Shown: one piece after another, positions 34,576-44,243 of the stretch
Position numbering within the stretch: position 1 is the first letter of the stretch
Layout of the letters: every line of letters begins with the position of its first letter
Assembly: GCA_002393955.1 (NCBI GenBank)
Contig: DGSK01000067.1
Span: forward strand, 256 to 64,255
Reading direction: 5' to 3'
Source of the DNA: Lachnospiraceae bacterium UBA4364
GTDB taxonomy: Bacteria > Bacillota > Clostridia > Lachnospirales > Lachnospiraceae
Length of the DNA stretch: 64,000 nt
Notes under the pieces: generated by a model
Database searches by the model: none
Told to the model about the DNA's origin: nothing
Seen by the model: only the letters and a program-made list of their open reading frames with translations
Made by a program: the position numbers and the translations under genes

Positions 34576-35231
34576 TAAAGGGTGTTATATTTGATGTTGA
34601 CGGAGTGGTTCTTGATTCCATGAGTATCTGGAAAGACCTGGGGGCCAGATATCTGAAAAGCCTTGGAGCAGAGCCGGAAGAAGGGTTGAATGAGATCCTC
34701 TTCTCGATGAGCATGGAACAGGGGGCAGAGTATCTTAAGGATCATTATAAACTGGAGGAGCCGACAGAGATTATTCTGGAGGGAATCCGCCGGATGCTTA
34801 GGAATTTTTATTATGATGAAGTGCAGGCAAAGTCCGGAGCAGAAATGCTGATGTCATTCATGAAAGAAAAGGGACTTAAGATCACAGCCGCAACTTCAAG
34901 CCCGCGTGCCCATATAGAGAAGGCACTTGAAAGAAACGGACTGTTAGGGTATTTTGACAATATCTATACCACAAGTGAACTCGGTACAAGCAAGCATTCT
35001 CCTGATATATATGACAAAGCTGCTGAGTTTATGAACTTAAAGTCAGGTGAAATCCTGGTTCTGGAAGACTCGCTATACGCCCTTAAAACCGCAAAAAATG
35101 CAGGCTATAAAACTGCAGGCGTTTATGATAAGGATGGTGAAACGGATCAGGCAGGAGTAAAAGAAGCCGGGGATATATATATCACCGGGCTGAATGAACT
35201 GGTTGATTACTGGGAGAAGCTGCAGGATTAA
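34572..35231 (+). CDS. HAD-superfamily phosphatase in the thiamine operon
   Basis: 219 residues; HAD subfamily IA with VIFDVDGVVLDSM (nucleophile Asp9 or nearby), AATSSPRAHIEKAL, KHSPDIYDKA and VLEDSLYALKTAKNAGY. The closest look is to beta-phosphoglucomutase-like proteins. It overlaps thiE by 4 bases, and by context it could dephosphorylate thiamine phosphate or the pyrimidine precursor. This is inference, since the family is broad. Confidence 0.8.
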   Translation: MIKGVIFDVDGVVLDSMSIWKDLGARYLKSLGAEPEEGLNEILFSMSMEQGAEYLKDHYKLEEPTEIILEGIRRMLRNFYYDEVQAKSGAEMLMSFMKEKGLKITAATSSPRAHIEKALERNGLLGYFDNIYTTSELGTSKHSPDIYDKAAEFMNLKSGEILVLEDSLYALKTAKNAGYKTAGVYDKDGETDQAGVKEAGDIYITGLNELVDYWEKLQD

Positions 35232-35339
35232 CAGAAATATGCAGCTTATATCCCTTGTAAATCAAGCGGCAGATTGGGGGCACCACTTTCTGTCGCGATA
35301 TAAAAGATGCTGAAAATACAAAAGAAAGAAGGTAAAGAG

Positions 35340-36143
35340 ATGAACACAGCATTAACCATTGCTGGAAGTGATTCCAGTGGAGGCGCCGGTATACAGGCAG
35401 ATCTTAAGACCATGACTGCAAATGGAGTCTATGGAATGAGTGCTATCACTGCACTTACTGCACAGAATACTACCGGCGTGACAGGAATAATGGAGGTAAC
35501 ACCTGAGTTTCTCGAAAAGCAGCTGGATGCAGTATTCAGTGACATATTTCCGGATGCCGTTAAGACGGGCATGGTTTCTTCAAGCGAACTGATAAGGGTT
35601 ATCTCCGACAGACTTACATTCTATAAAGCGGGAAATATTGTGGTGGATCCCGTAATGGTTGCCACAAGCGGAGCAAGGCTTATATGCGACGATGCTATAG
35701 AGACTCTGAAAGAGTGTCTGCTTCCTCTTGCAACTGTGATTACGCCCAATATTCCGGAAGCAGAAGTGCTGTCAGGCATGACTATATCCTCTGAAGGCGA
35801 TATGGTTGAAGCGGCCGGGATCATTTATGAAAAATATGGATGTGCAGTGCTATGTAAAGGCGGACACCAGATAAATGATGCCAATGATCTTCTGTACAGC
35901 GCTGAGGGACCGGTTTGGTTTAAGGGAAAAAGGATAGATAATCCCAATACTCACGGAACGGGCTGTACTCTTTCAAGCGCCATTGCCTCAAATCTTGCAA
36001 AGGGCAGTACATTGGAAAATGCAGTTAAGGAAGCAAAGGATTATATATCCGGTGCACTTGCCGCTATGCTTGATCTGGGTAAGGGAAGCGGGCCGCTGGC
36101 GCATAATTATGTATTTTTAAAGGAGGGTATCAGTAATGAGTAA
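35340..36143 (+). CDS. thiD: Hydroxymethylpyrimidine (phosphate) kinase
   Basis: 267 residues from ATG 35340 after AGAAGG. TIAGSDSSGGAGIQADLKTM is the classic ThiD start, DPVMVATSGARL and TPNIPEAEVLSGM bind the substrate, and NTHGTGCTLSSAIA carries the catalytic cysteine. It makes the pyrimidine diphosphate used by ThiE. It overlaps the following methyltransferase gene by 8 bases. Confidence 0.95.
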   Translation: MNTALTIAGSDSSGGAGIQADLKTMTANGVYGMSAITALTAQNTTGVTGIMEVTPEFLEKQLDAVFSDIFPDAVKTGMVSSSELIRVISDRLTFYKAGNIVVDPVMVATSGARLICDDAIETLKECLLPLATVITPNIPEAEVLSGMTISSEGDMVEAAGIIYEKYGCAVLCKGGHQINDANDLLYSAEGPVWFKGKRIDNPNTHGTGCTLSSAIASNLAKGSTLENAVKEAKDYISGALAAMLDLGKGSGPLAHNYVFLKEGISNE

Positions 36144-36843
36144 TACGGAAAAACAAAAATTTGATGGCTATGCAGGTAAGTATGATGAGTGGTTCATAGC
36201 AAATGAAAATCTTTTTACCAGTGAGCTGAGACTGTTCAAAAAGGTTTTAGGAGATATTAACGGCAAGAAATTATTGTCTGTCGGCTGCGGAAGCGGATTA
36301 TTCGAAAGCTATATAGATTCTTCAAATATTGAAGGAATAGAGCCATCGGAGGATATGGGAAAGATAGCTGAAAAGCGTGGAATAAATATTATAAAGTACG
36401 GTCTGATAGAGGATGTAGATCTTCCGGAAGAAAGATATGACATTATTTATTTTAATGGGAGCTCAAGCTATATGGAGAATCTTGCGCCTGTTTATGAAAA
36501 GTGTCTGAAAGCTCTTAAGGAGGGGGGAAAGCTGATCCTTCTGGATGTTCCGAAGGAGAGTGCTTTCGGATTTATGTATCTCCTGGGGAAGAGTCTGGGA
36601 ACTTATGAACATGAGTACCTTGAGGGAACAATGCCTAAGCTTCCGTATCCTCTTGCACTTGCGGCATCAGGTGTATGGCATTCAACAGAAGAAAAGATAG
36701 GCGTTCTTAAAGAATTGGGAATCAAAAATTTTTCTTTTTATCAGACCCTGGTTAAGAATCCGCTCTACACAAATGAAGAGCCGGAAGAAGTTATCGAAGG
36801 CTATAAGAGCGGCGGATATGTAGCGATCATTGCTGAAAAATAA
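36136..36843 (+). CDS. Class I SAM-dependent methyltransferase in the thiamine operon
   Basis: 235 residues. Motif I is KLLSVGCGSGLFESY (about 46-60), followed by an acidic residue in NIEGIEPSED; YDIIYFNGSSSYMEN and GGKLILLDVPKESAF are the later motifs. The substrate cannot be told. It is translationally coupled to thiD and 26 bases before tenA, so it is expressed under TPP control; a methyltransferase is not a usual thiamine salvage enzyme. Confidence 0.8.
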   Translation: MSNTEKQKFDGYAGKYDEWFIANENLFTSELRLFKKVLGDINGKKLLSVGCGSGLFESYIDSSNIEGIEPSEDMGKIAEKRGINIIKYGLIEDVDLPEERYDIIYFNGSSSYMENLAPVYEKCLKALKEGGKLILLDVPKESAFGFMYLLGKSLGTYEHEYLEGTMPKLPYPLALAASGVWHSTEEKIGVLKELGIKNFSFYQTLVKNPLYTNEEPEEVIEGYKSGGYVAIIAEK

Positions 36844-36869
36844 TAAGCATCGGGAGATGAGGGTATCAG

Positions 36870-37535
36870 ATGGTCCTTTCGGGAAAATTATCGGAAAAGC
36901 TTAAAAGTGAAGCAAAAGCTTTGTGGACAGAGGCTGCTGAAAAAGAGTTTCTTGTCAGTATGGCAAAGGGAACTCTGGATACAGAGCTGTTTAAGAACTA
37001 TATGGTACAGGATTACCTTTATCTTAAAGACTATATAGGAATACTCAAACGGATACGTGAAATGGCAGAAGACGAGAAGCTTGCCGTATTTCTTGACGGG
37101 ATCATCGGTGATACCGAGTACGAGACATATAAGGTTCATGTCCCTAATCTCAGATCATTGGGAATAAGTGAAGAAGATGCGGCGCTGCATCAGAAGGGAC
37201 AGGTTATTGCCGATTATATGGATTTTATGAGAAGGCGTCTTGAAGAGTATGGTATACTTGCGGGCCTGACTGCACTTCTCCAGTGCTCATGGAATTATGC
37301 ATATATAGCAGATGTCGTGTCTGAACGTTACCCGGATGAACTGGTAAGATCCCGCTATAAGAGCTGGTTTGAAGCATACACAAACCAAGCCTATATCGAG
37401 TCTAACCGGAAGTGGATAGATGCGCTTGATGAAAGAACAGCGGATATCAGTGATGAAGACGTTAATGTGCTGTGCATGATTTTTAAAACATGCGCGGAGT
37501 ACGAAAATAAGTTCTGGGATTATCTGGAGGGGTGA
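36870..37535 (+). CDS. tenA: TenA-family aminopyrimidine aminohydrolase (thiaminase II)
   Basis: 221 residues, all helical. The active-site residues of the TenA_C subfamily are visible: Asp in MVQDYLYLKDY, Cys in LLQCSWNYAYIAD and Glu in CAEYENKFWDYL. It hydrolyses aminomethylpyrimidine from degraded thiamine to hydroxymethylpyrimidine for ThiD. It is the last gene of the operon. Confidence 0.9.
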   Translation: MVLSGKLSEKLKSEAKALWTEAAEKEFLVSMAKGTLDTELFKNYMVQDYLYLKDYIGILKRIREMAEDEKLAVFLDGIIGDTEYETYKVHVPNLRSLGISEEDAALHQKGQVIADYMDFMRRRLEEYGILAGLTALLQCSWNYAYIADVVSERYPDELVRSRYKSWFEAYTNQAYIESNRKWIDALDERTADISDEDVNVLCMIFKTCAEYENKFWDYLEG

Positions 37536-37564
37536 TCAGTAGAAATGATGCAGTAATGATAACA

Positions 37565-37592
37565 TTGAAAAAGCTGTAAATGGTGGTATGAT
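37565..37592 (+). promoter_or_regulatory. Promoter very close to the ABC transporter start
   Basis: TTGAAA at 37565-37570, a 16-base spacer and TATGAT at 37587-37592. The ATG at 37601 is only 8 bases after the -10, so transcription would begin at or next to the start codon. Confidence 0.45.
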
Positions 37593-37600
37593 ATTGCATT

Positions 37601-39334
37601 ATGAATCTGATTAAAAAGTTTATCCCCTATTATAAGCCCTATATGGGTGTGTTCTTTATCGACCTGCTGTGCGCAAGCATACTTTCTGTTATAGATCTTG
37701 CATTCCCGCAGTTTTTAAGGATATTGCGGGCAACATTGTTTCTTGAATCCCCTGAGAAGATACTTAAGAGGCTTGGATTTATCGCATTGGCGCTTATTGC
37801 AATGTATGCGGTACGCACTTTGTGCAGGTGGTATGTGACCTATCAGGGACATATGATGGGTGCCCGTATGGAGTCGGGTATGCGTCATGATCTGTTTGAA
37901 AAGTTCGAGGCATTTTCTTTTTCATATTATGACAGCCATAACACCGGTGAGATGATGTCCAAGCTTGTATCGGATCTTTTTGATATATCAGAGCTTGCGC
38001 ATCACGGTCCCGAGAATATATTCATATCTGTGGTCAAGCTCATAGGTTCTTTTATACTGCTCATGTATATAAATGTACCGATGACATTGTGTCTTGCTTT
38101 TGTGGCTCTGTGTATGGCTGTATTTTCCATTAATCAGAATAAACGTATGCGTGCGACTTTTTCGGACAACAGGCGAAAGATTGCAGGCATAAATTCATCT
38201 CTCCAGGATACTCTCGGAGGTATCAGGGTAGTGAAGTCCTTTGTCGGCGAGAAGGTGGAACAGGATAAGTTCGATAAGAGCAATCTGGCCTTCCTTGATT
38301 CCAAACAGGCTAATTATAAGCAGATGGCTCTTTTCCATTCCGGCAATAATTTCTTTGAGGGGATGATGTTTGTAACCGTGCTTGTTGCAGGCGGATTCTT
38401 TATTGCAAAAGGAAAAATAACAGGTGAAGACCTTGCAATATATGCCCTGTATATAAATATCTTTATCAATCCTGTAAATGTGCTGGTTGAGTTTACCGAG
38501 CAGCTGCAGAAAGGGCTTGCGGGTTTTGAACGCTTCACGGAAGTCATAGAGACTATGCCTGAGATAGTGGATAAACCTGATGCGGGAATACTTAAGGATG
38601 TGAAGGGAATCATCGACTACGAAGACGTGAGCTTTTCATATGAGGATGAGGAATCTGTTCTTACGCACATAAATCTTCATATTGATGCGGGAAGATCAGT
38701 GGCTATAGTGGGACCTTCCGGAGGAGGCAAGACAACGCTCTGCTCCCTTCTTCCGAGATTTTATGATGTAACCGGAGGAAGCGTTAAGATCGACGGGACG
38801 GATGTAAGAGATGTGACACAGCAGTCCTTAAGGTCGTTTATCGGTATTGTGCAGCAGGATGTCTATCTTTTTAACGGAACCATACGGGATAATATCTCTT
38901 ACGGTAAGCGGGATGCTTCAATAGAGGAAATAACGGAGGCTGCAAGAAATGCAGACCTGCTTGAGTTTATAGAAGGACTGCCTGATGGTTTTGACACACA
39001 GGTCGGCGAAAGGGGTACCAGACTCTCGGGCGGTCAGAAGCAGCGCATTGCAATTGCCAGAGTATTCTTAAAGAATCCCCCTATACTTATACTTGATGAA
39101 GCAACGAGTGCGCTTGATAACGAAAGTGAACGCTACATCCAGGATAGTCTTGACCGGCTGGCACAGGGAAGAACAACCATTACCATAGCTCACAGGCTCT
39201 CAACGATCCTTGGTGCTGATGAGATAATAGTTCTTGATGATGAAGGCATTAAGGAACGCGGCAGCCATAAGGAACTCATAAAGCTGGGCGGTCTGTATGA
39301 GAAATACTATCGTATGCAGCTTAGCGCCATCTGA
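37601..39334 (+). CDS. ABC transporter, fused membrane and ATPase domains
   Basis: 577 residues, one half-transporter. Six membrane segments lie within about 15-300. The ATPase has Walker A GPSGGGKTTL, signature RLSGGQKQRIAIA, Walker B ILILDEATSALD and the switch His in TIAHRLS. It resembles MsbA/LmrA-like homodimeric exporters. The substrate is unknown. No good ribosome site lies upstream of the ATG, and the promoter sits almost on the start codon. Confidence 0.9.
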   Translation: MNLIKKFIPYYKPYMGVFFIDLLCASILSVIDLAFPQFLRILRATLFLESPEKILKRLGFIALALIAMYAVRTLCRWYVTYQGHMMGARMESGMRHDLFEKFEAFSFSYYDSHNTGEMMSKLVSDLFDISELAHHGPENIFISVVKLIGSFILLMYINVPMTLCLAFVALCMAVFSINQNKRMRATFSDNRRKIAGINSSLQDTLGGIRVVKSFVGEKVEQDKFDKSNLAFLDSKQANYKQMALFHSGNNFFEGMMFVTVLVAGGFFIAKGKITGEDLAIYALYINIFINPVNVLVEFTEQLQKGLAGFERFTEVIETMPEIVDKPDAGILKDVKGIIDYEDVSFSYEDEESVLTHINLHIDAGRSVAIVGPSGGGKTTLCSLLPRFYDVTGGSVKIDGTDVRDVTQQSLRSFIGIVQQDVYLFNGTIRDNISYGKRDASIEEITEAARNADLLEFIEGLPDGFDTQVGERGTRLSGGQKQRIAIARVFLKNPPILILDEATSALDNESERYIQDSLDRLAQGRTTITIAHRLSTILGADEIIVLDDEGIKERGSHKELIKLGGLYEKYYRMQLSAI

Positions 39335-39351
39335 GCGATAAGCAGTTTCTT

Positions 39352-39381
39352 TTAACAAATATCCTGATATTCGTATATAAT
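39352..39381 (+). promoter_or_regulatory. Promoter for the hybrid kinase operon
   Basis: TTAACA at 39352-39357, an 18-base spacer and perfect TATAAT at 39376-39381, 81 bases upstream of the ATG. Confidence 0.6.
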
Positions 39382-39462
39382 ATGTTTGGGGAATATGTCC
39401 TGCATTTATCATGTTTCACAAAAATTGTCTAAAAGAACGGATGTAGGATATTTAGTTGGGAT

Positions 39463-41994
39463 ATGAAAAAAGCTTTAATTATTTTTGTCAATGTGATCAT
39501 TATTGCCGCAATACTGATCTTTGTTGTTCTCTACTCAAGATATGAGATTCAGGATGCATACCGCCGGCAGGTAGAAAACTTTGAGAATACAACTGTTACC
39601 ATTGAGCGGGTAACGGAGAACTATCTGGAGGGCGAACAGAACATATGTGATGTATGGGCGCATTATATTAACAGCAGTTCCATGACTATGGAAGAGGCTG
39701 CTGATTTTGTCCGTGCTTCACATGTACTTGAAAATGCCTCTGCTCATCTGATCTCGCTTGATACACTTACGGGAATCTCTACCCGCCCCAGACTGGGAAC
39801 TGATGACGACTTCTCCGTTTCCTATCAGAGGCTGGATTTCCTTGGTGATGTCGGGTGGATAGATGAAATTGGAGAATCCATCAATATAACCCGGGCATAT
39901 ACCAATCCGATGAACGGCGAGCAGTCCCTCGCTTTCTGCAATATCATCACATTATCCGATCCTGAAAGCGGTTCCAGCATTGATGCGGTATTACTGAGAG
40001 TTATACCCATATCTGTTCTTGAACAGAAATGGGTTTTCCCCCAGAGTGAGCTGATGAATGCCGAGATTTCAATGATTGATGTAAACGGTGATTATATCCT
40101 TAAAGGATCGGGCTTTAAAAACTCCAGTTTTTATGAATTCTATAATTCTTATAATCCTTCAGATCTTGAACATTCGAAAGAACTATTCGGAAGGATTACA
40201 TCTTCGACAGGTTCTGTTTCAATGGTCAACTCACACGGACAGGAGTGTGTACTTGCATATACACCCGTATTGGCCAAGAACGGATGGACCATGCTGGGCC
40301 TTGTTCCGGCTAAGGATCTGAATATTGAAAAAAGAAACTGGGTATTGTTCGGAGTGGTTTCGGTCGGACTGTTAGTGCTGTTTCTGATAGATCTTTTCTA
40401 CATGCTCTATTTGAATAAGCATCTTCAGATTACGGCAAGAAAAGCCGAGTCGGCGAATAAGGCCAAGACAGATTTTCTTTCTACAATGTCGCATGATATC
40501 CGGACCCCGATGAATGCAATCATAGGTCTTACGGCTATTGCCGAAAAGAATACCGGAGATGTGGCATCCACAAAGGAAAGCCTCAGGAAGATAAGTCTTG
40601 CCAGCAATCACCTGCTGACACTGATCAATGATATACTGGATATTTCAAAGGTGGAAAGCGGAAATCTGAAGCTTAGCCCCCTGACTTTTTCAATAGTGGA
40701 AACAGTCGAGAATCTTGTAAATATCTCCCAGCCGATGATCAAGGAAAAGAATATTGATTTCAGTTTCCACGTCAATCAGATGGAAAAGGAATATCTGTAT
40801 ACAGATCAGCTAAGGCTTAACCAGATATATATAAATATACTTTCCAATGCCATTAAGTATACTGAACCGGGAGGACGGGTCAGCGTCTGTCTGAAGGAGG
40901 AAAAGAGTGAAGTACAGGACTGTATAAGGCTTATCTATATAGTGGAAGATACGGGTATCGGAATGAGTCCGGAATTCATGGAGACTATGTATATGCCTTT
41001 TTCCAGACAGGTAGACAGCCGTGTTAACAGTATTCAGGGAACCGGACTTGGACTGGCCATAACCAGGCAGATGGTTGATTTGCTCGGGGGAACCATTGAC
41101 TGTCAGAGTGAGCAGGGGAAGGGAACAAAATTCACGGTATCACTGGATATTCCTGCGGCTGACAGGCAAAGAGAAGATATGAGGCTTGAGCCTATAGACA
41201 TTCTGATCGTAGATGATGATGAGGTCATGCTTCAGACAGCAACCGACACACTGGAGTCTCTTGGGGCATCGGTTGAACAGGCCTATAGCGGTACGGAAGC
41301 TATTGGCATGATCGAACACAGGCATCTTTCCGGCAAGGATTATAATGTGGTCATCATAGACTGGAAAATGCCTGAACCGGATGGTATTGAAACGATCAGC
41401 AGGATAAGGTCCGAGATAAAAACAGATGTCCCGATCTTACTGATCTCTGCTTATGACTGGTCGGATATTGAGGATAAGGCTAAAGCAGCGGGGGCTAACG
41501 GTTTTGTCACTAAACCGCTTTTCAGATCTACAATTTACGATAAGATCAATGCACTGATCGGAAAAGAATCCGGCTCCATCGAACCGGAAGATGACTATTC
41601 AGACCTGCAGGGATTAAATATCCTTGTAGCTGAAGATAATGATATCAACTGGGAAATCATTTCAGCTATGCTTTCCATGTTTGGGATAACAAGCGAACGT
41701 GCCGAAAACGGCAGGATTTGTGTTAATATGGTAAGTGAGGCGGCAGAGGGAAGCTATACACTTATCTTTATGGATATACAGATGCCTGAAATGAACGGAC
41801 TCGATGCAACCAGAACGATCAGGAAAATGGACAATTCATGGGCATCGTCCATTCCCATCGTTGCGATGACGGCTGATGCGTTCTCTGAGAATATCACGGA
41901 ATGTATGGAGGCGGGAATGAACGGTCATATTGCAAAACCGATTGATGTAAAATTAGTAATAAAAGAGATACGGAGAATTAAGGCGGGAAGATGA
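39463..41994 (+). CDS. Hybrid sensor histidine kinase with two receiver domains
   Basis: 843 residues. A membrane helix at about 5-24, an extracytoplasmic sensor domain (about 25-290, Cache-like) and a second helix (about 292-317) are followed by HisKA with His344 in STMSHDIRTPMN. HATPase_c has NILSNAIKYTEPGG, DTGIGMSP and GTGLGLAI. Two response-regulator receivers follow: the first has phospho-acceptor Asp in VVIIDWKMPEPDG, the second in LIFMDIQMPEMNG. No DNA-binding output is present, so it must signal through a phosphorelay or locally. It overlaps the following lipoprotein gene by 4 bases. Confidence 0.9.
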   Translation: MKKALIIFVNVIIIAAILIFVVLYSRYEIQDAYRRQVENFENTTVTIERVTENYLEGEQNICDVWAHYINSSSMTMEEAADFVRASHVLENASAHLISLDTLTGISTRPRLGTDDDFSVSYQRLDFLGDVGWIDEIGESINITRAYTNPMNGEQSLAFCNIITLSDPESGSSIDAVLLRVIPISVLEQKWVFPQSELMNAEISMIDVNGDYILKGSGFKNSSFYEFYNSYNPSDLEHSKELFGRITSSTGSVSMVNSHGQECVLAYTPVLAKNGWTMLGLVPAKDLNIEKRNWVLFGVVSVGLLVLFLIDLFYMLYLNKHLQITARKAESANKAKTDFLSTMSHDIRTPMNAIIGLTAIAEKNTGDVASTKESLRKISLASNHLLTLINDILDISKVESGNLKLSPLTFSIVETVENLVNISQPMIKEKNIDFSFHVNQMEKEYLYTDQLRLNQIYINILSNAIKYTEPGGRVSVCLKEEKSEVQDCIRLIYIVEDTGIGMSPEFMETMYMPFSRQVDSRVNSIQGTGLGLAITRQMVDLLGGTIDCQSEQGKGTKFTVSLDIPAADRQREDMRLEPIDILIVDDDEVMLQTATDTLESLGASVEQAYSGTEAIGMIEHRHLSGKDYNVVIIDWKMPEPDGIETISRIRSEIKTDVPILLISAYDWSDIEDKAKAAGANGFVTKPLFRSTIYDKINALIGKESGSIEPEDDYSDLQGLNILVAEDNDINWEIISAMLSMFGITSERAENGRICVNMVSEAAEGSYTLIFMDIQMPEMNGLDATRTIRKMDNSWASSIPIVAMTADAFSENITECMEAGMNGHIAKPIDVKLVIKEIRRIKAGR

Positions 41995-43304
41995 AAACTA
42001 TGAATAATTTAAAAAAAATGACAGGTTTCTTTTTATCACTGGTGATGCTCTTAAGCATGTCTGCATGCAACGCCGAAAATCAGGAAGTCAATGAGGAGGA
42101 AGGTTTTAAGCCTGCGCTGGATACTTCATCTGAATGTAGTATAAGGGTTGCGGGAGGTTATGATAACTTCGAGGCTCTGGAGGTGGAATTTGACCGGTTC
42201 AATGAGTATTACCCAAATGTGGAACTGGAGTATACCAAGGTTGATGACTACGCCAACATGATCGGCACTGTTTTAGGCGGAAATGATGCTCCCGATATCT
42301 ATGTCAATTATTCTTGGATGTACGGAAGAGATCAGTATAAAGCCTCTATCGACTATGCTGAAAATCTGGCTGATCCCGCACTTGGTCTTGACCTTGACTG
42401 CATACGAAGCAATATCATTCTTAATACGGATGACGGTTCGCTTCCGATGGTCCCTGTTTTTTCCAATACATATGGAATGCTGGTGAATCAGAGCATATTC
42501 GAAAAGGAAGGACTGAGTGTTCCTTCGACATATGATGAACTGGTAGAAGTATGTAATGCTTTTCGTGAAAAAGGCTATGAAAATCCGCTCATGGGATTCT
42601 CCAAAGCTGAGACTACCTCTGTTTTTACGCTGACAACCTATCCCTACTTTTGCAGTACAGTGGCGGATGACGGAGAGGCTGTGGAAAAACTTAATTCTCT
42701 GGATGCTTCTGCCGGTGAATATATTCGTCCTTCACTTGAGAAGATAACTCAGTTCATGAACGACAATTGCGTGAACCTTGATGCATGTGATGAGATTGAG
42801 GACAATTATGATGCGGTTATCCTCAGATTTTTTGAGGGTGATATACCTATGATGACCTGCTCAGGCGATACGGTATCAGGAACTAAGAAAAGGGAAGGCC
42901 GTTCAGATGCATTTATCGCTGAACCTTTCACCTATGCATTTGTTCCGGTTCCAATGTCTAATGAAGGAGCTGTTTTCCTTGATATGTCAAATCTTCAGTT
43001 CTCTGTAAACAAAAACAGTTCCAATCTGGATATGTCAAACGAATTTATGCGTTTCCTTATCACATCGCAGGAACTTAATGAGATGGCACAGAACAAGGGA
43101 CTTATGTCACCGACAAAAGATCTGTCATTTAACAGTACGTATGCCGCATTTGGGGATGTTCCCGCATCCCGTATCCTTTCCCCGGAAGAGATCGGGCTTA
43201 CGGAAGATGCTGTCAAACAGTTAAGAATGGCGGTTTACAGTGTAGGAAGAGGAGAAATGACCGTTGACGAAGCGGTTGCCGCTTACGGTTCTTTTGAACA
43301 GTGA
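41991..43304 (+). CDS. Extracellular solute-binding lipoprotein (family 1)
   Basis: 437 residues. The signal sequence ends in the lipobox MLLSMSAC, so the mature protein is lipid-anchored outside the membrane. SIRVAGGYDNFEALEVEFDR, GGNDAPDIYVNYSWMYGR and SIFEKEGLSVPSTYDELVEV are typical of sugar-type ABC binding proteins. There are no permease genes nearby. Its ATG overlaps the histidine kinase stop (ATGA), so I infer it delivers ligand to that kinase. Confidence 0.85.
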   Translation: MKTMNNLKKMTGFFLSLVMLLSMSACNAENQEVNEEEGFKPALDTSSECSIRVAGGYDNFEALEVEFDRFNEYYPNVELEYTKVDDYANMIGTVLGGNDAPDIYVNYSWMYGRDQYKASIDYAENLADPALGLDLDCIRSNIILNTDDGSLPMVPVFSNTYGMLVNQSIFEKEGLSVPSTYDELVEVCNAFREKGYENPLMGFSKAETTSVFTLTTYPYFCSTVADDGEAVEKLNSLDASAGEYIRPSLEKITQFMNDNCVNLDACDEIEDNYDAVILRFFEGDIPMMTCSGDTVSGTKKREGRSDAFIAEPFTYAFVPVPMSNEGAVFLDMSNLQFSVNKNSSNLDMSNEFMRFLITSQELNEMAQNKGLMSPTKDLSFNSTYAAFGDVPASRILSPEEIGLTEDAVKQLRMAVYSVGRGEMTVDEAVAAYGSFEQ

Positions 43305-43474
43305 CCGGAGAAGTGTCTTGACAGCAGAAAAGATTCTGGGATGTATTTTGAGGTAGAGGTAAGCGGAGGTGTGGTCAGGACGGCCCTGGTTTACTGAATG
43401 AGGGAGGAGGTTTGCCTTATACGGTCATAACGGAGGATTGTGAATGTGAAGGTCTATGGCCGCAGGCAAAGAAA
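43305..43474. other. Intergenic stretch with possible vestige
   Basis: A short run at about 43338-43398 reads MYFEVEVSGGVVRTALVY and stops, which looks like the end of a lost protein. A frame continuous with tcdA extends to 43412, but it lacks a good start and resembles no part of the TcdA family. No other feature is seen. Confidence 0.3.
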
Positions 43475-44242
43475 ATGTCTAACCAATTTTCAAGAACTGA
43501 ATTATTATTGGGAAGAGATGCAATGGAGCACCTGTCTGAATGCCGGGTAGCTGTATTCGGTATCGGCGGGGTCGGAGGATATGTCTGCGAAGCGCTGGCG
43601 CGGAGCGGGATCGGTGCGTTTGACCTGATCGATGACGATAAGGTCTGTCTGTCGAATATAAACCGCCAGATCATTGCCACCATGAAAACTGTCGGTCAGT
43701 ACAAGACTGATATTATGAAAGAACGCATTCTTGATATCAATCCGGAGGCGGAAGTGAATACATACAGATGTTTCTTTCTTCCTGAAAATGCAGCGGATTT
43801 TCCGTTTGAGCAGTATGACTACGTGATCGATGCTATTGATACAGTTACAGCTAAAATAGAACTGGCAATGCAGTGCAGTAAACTGGAGGTTCCGCTCATC
43901 AGCTCCATGGGGGCGGGAAATAAGCTGGATCCAACGGCTTTTCGCATTACCGATATCTACAAGACCAAAACAGACCCCTTAGCGAAAGTTATGAGGCGGG
44001 AGCTTAAAAAGAGGGGAATAAAAAAACTGAAAGTCGTCTACTCTGAGGAGATGCCGATCGTTCCGTTGGAAAGTGAAGAAAACGGAACTCCTGAAAATAA
44101 AGACTGTCCGTCAGAAACTGGAGGGAGACATACAAAACGTAGATCTACTCCGGGCAGCACAGCCTTTGTACCTTCGGTTGCGGGCCTGATCATTGCCGGA
44201 GAAGTTGTTAAAGACCTGACGAGCAGGCATAAAAGGAGCTGA
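43475..44242 (+). CDS. tcdA: tRNA threonylcarbamoyladenosine dehydratase
   Basis: 255 residues, E1-like fold. The ATP loop is VAVFGIGGVGGYVCEALARS (about 27-46), DLIDDDKVCLSNINRQI holds the acid and arginine, and YVIDAIDTVTAKIEL is the next strand. TcdA cyclises t6A37 in tRNA to ct6A. The start at MSNQFSRTELLLG is chosen because the family begins there. A basic insert near the C-terminus (about 205-230) is longer than usual. tsaC, another t6A-pathway gene, lies 9 kb downstream. Confidence 0.9.
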   Translation: MSNQFSRTELLLGRDAMEHLSECRVAVFGIGGVGGYVCEALARSGIGAFDLIDDDKVCLSNINRQIIATMKTVGQYKTDIMKERILDINPEAEVNTYRCFFLPENAADFPFEQYDYVIDAIDTVTAKIELAMQCSKLEVPLISSMGAGNKLDPTAFRITDIYKTKTDPLAKVMRRELKKRGIKKLKVVYSEEMPIVPLESEENGTPENKDCPSETGGRHTKRRSTPGSTAFVPSVAGLIIAGEVVKDLTSRHKRS

Positions 44243-44243
44243 T

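Noticed and set aside
43412..43474. Extended start of tcdA
   Set aside because: The added residues match nothing in the family and the only upstream start is a TTG placed too close to the GGAGG site.
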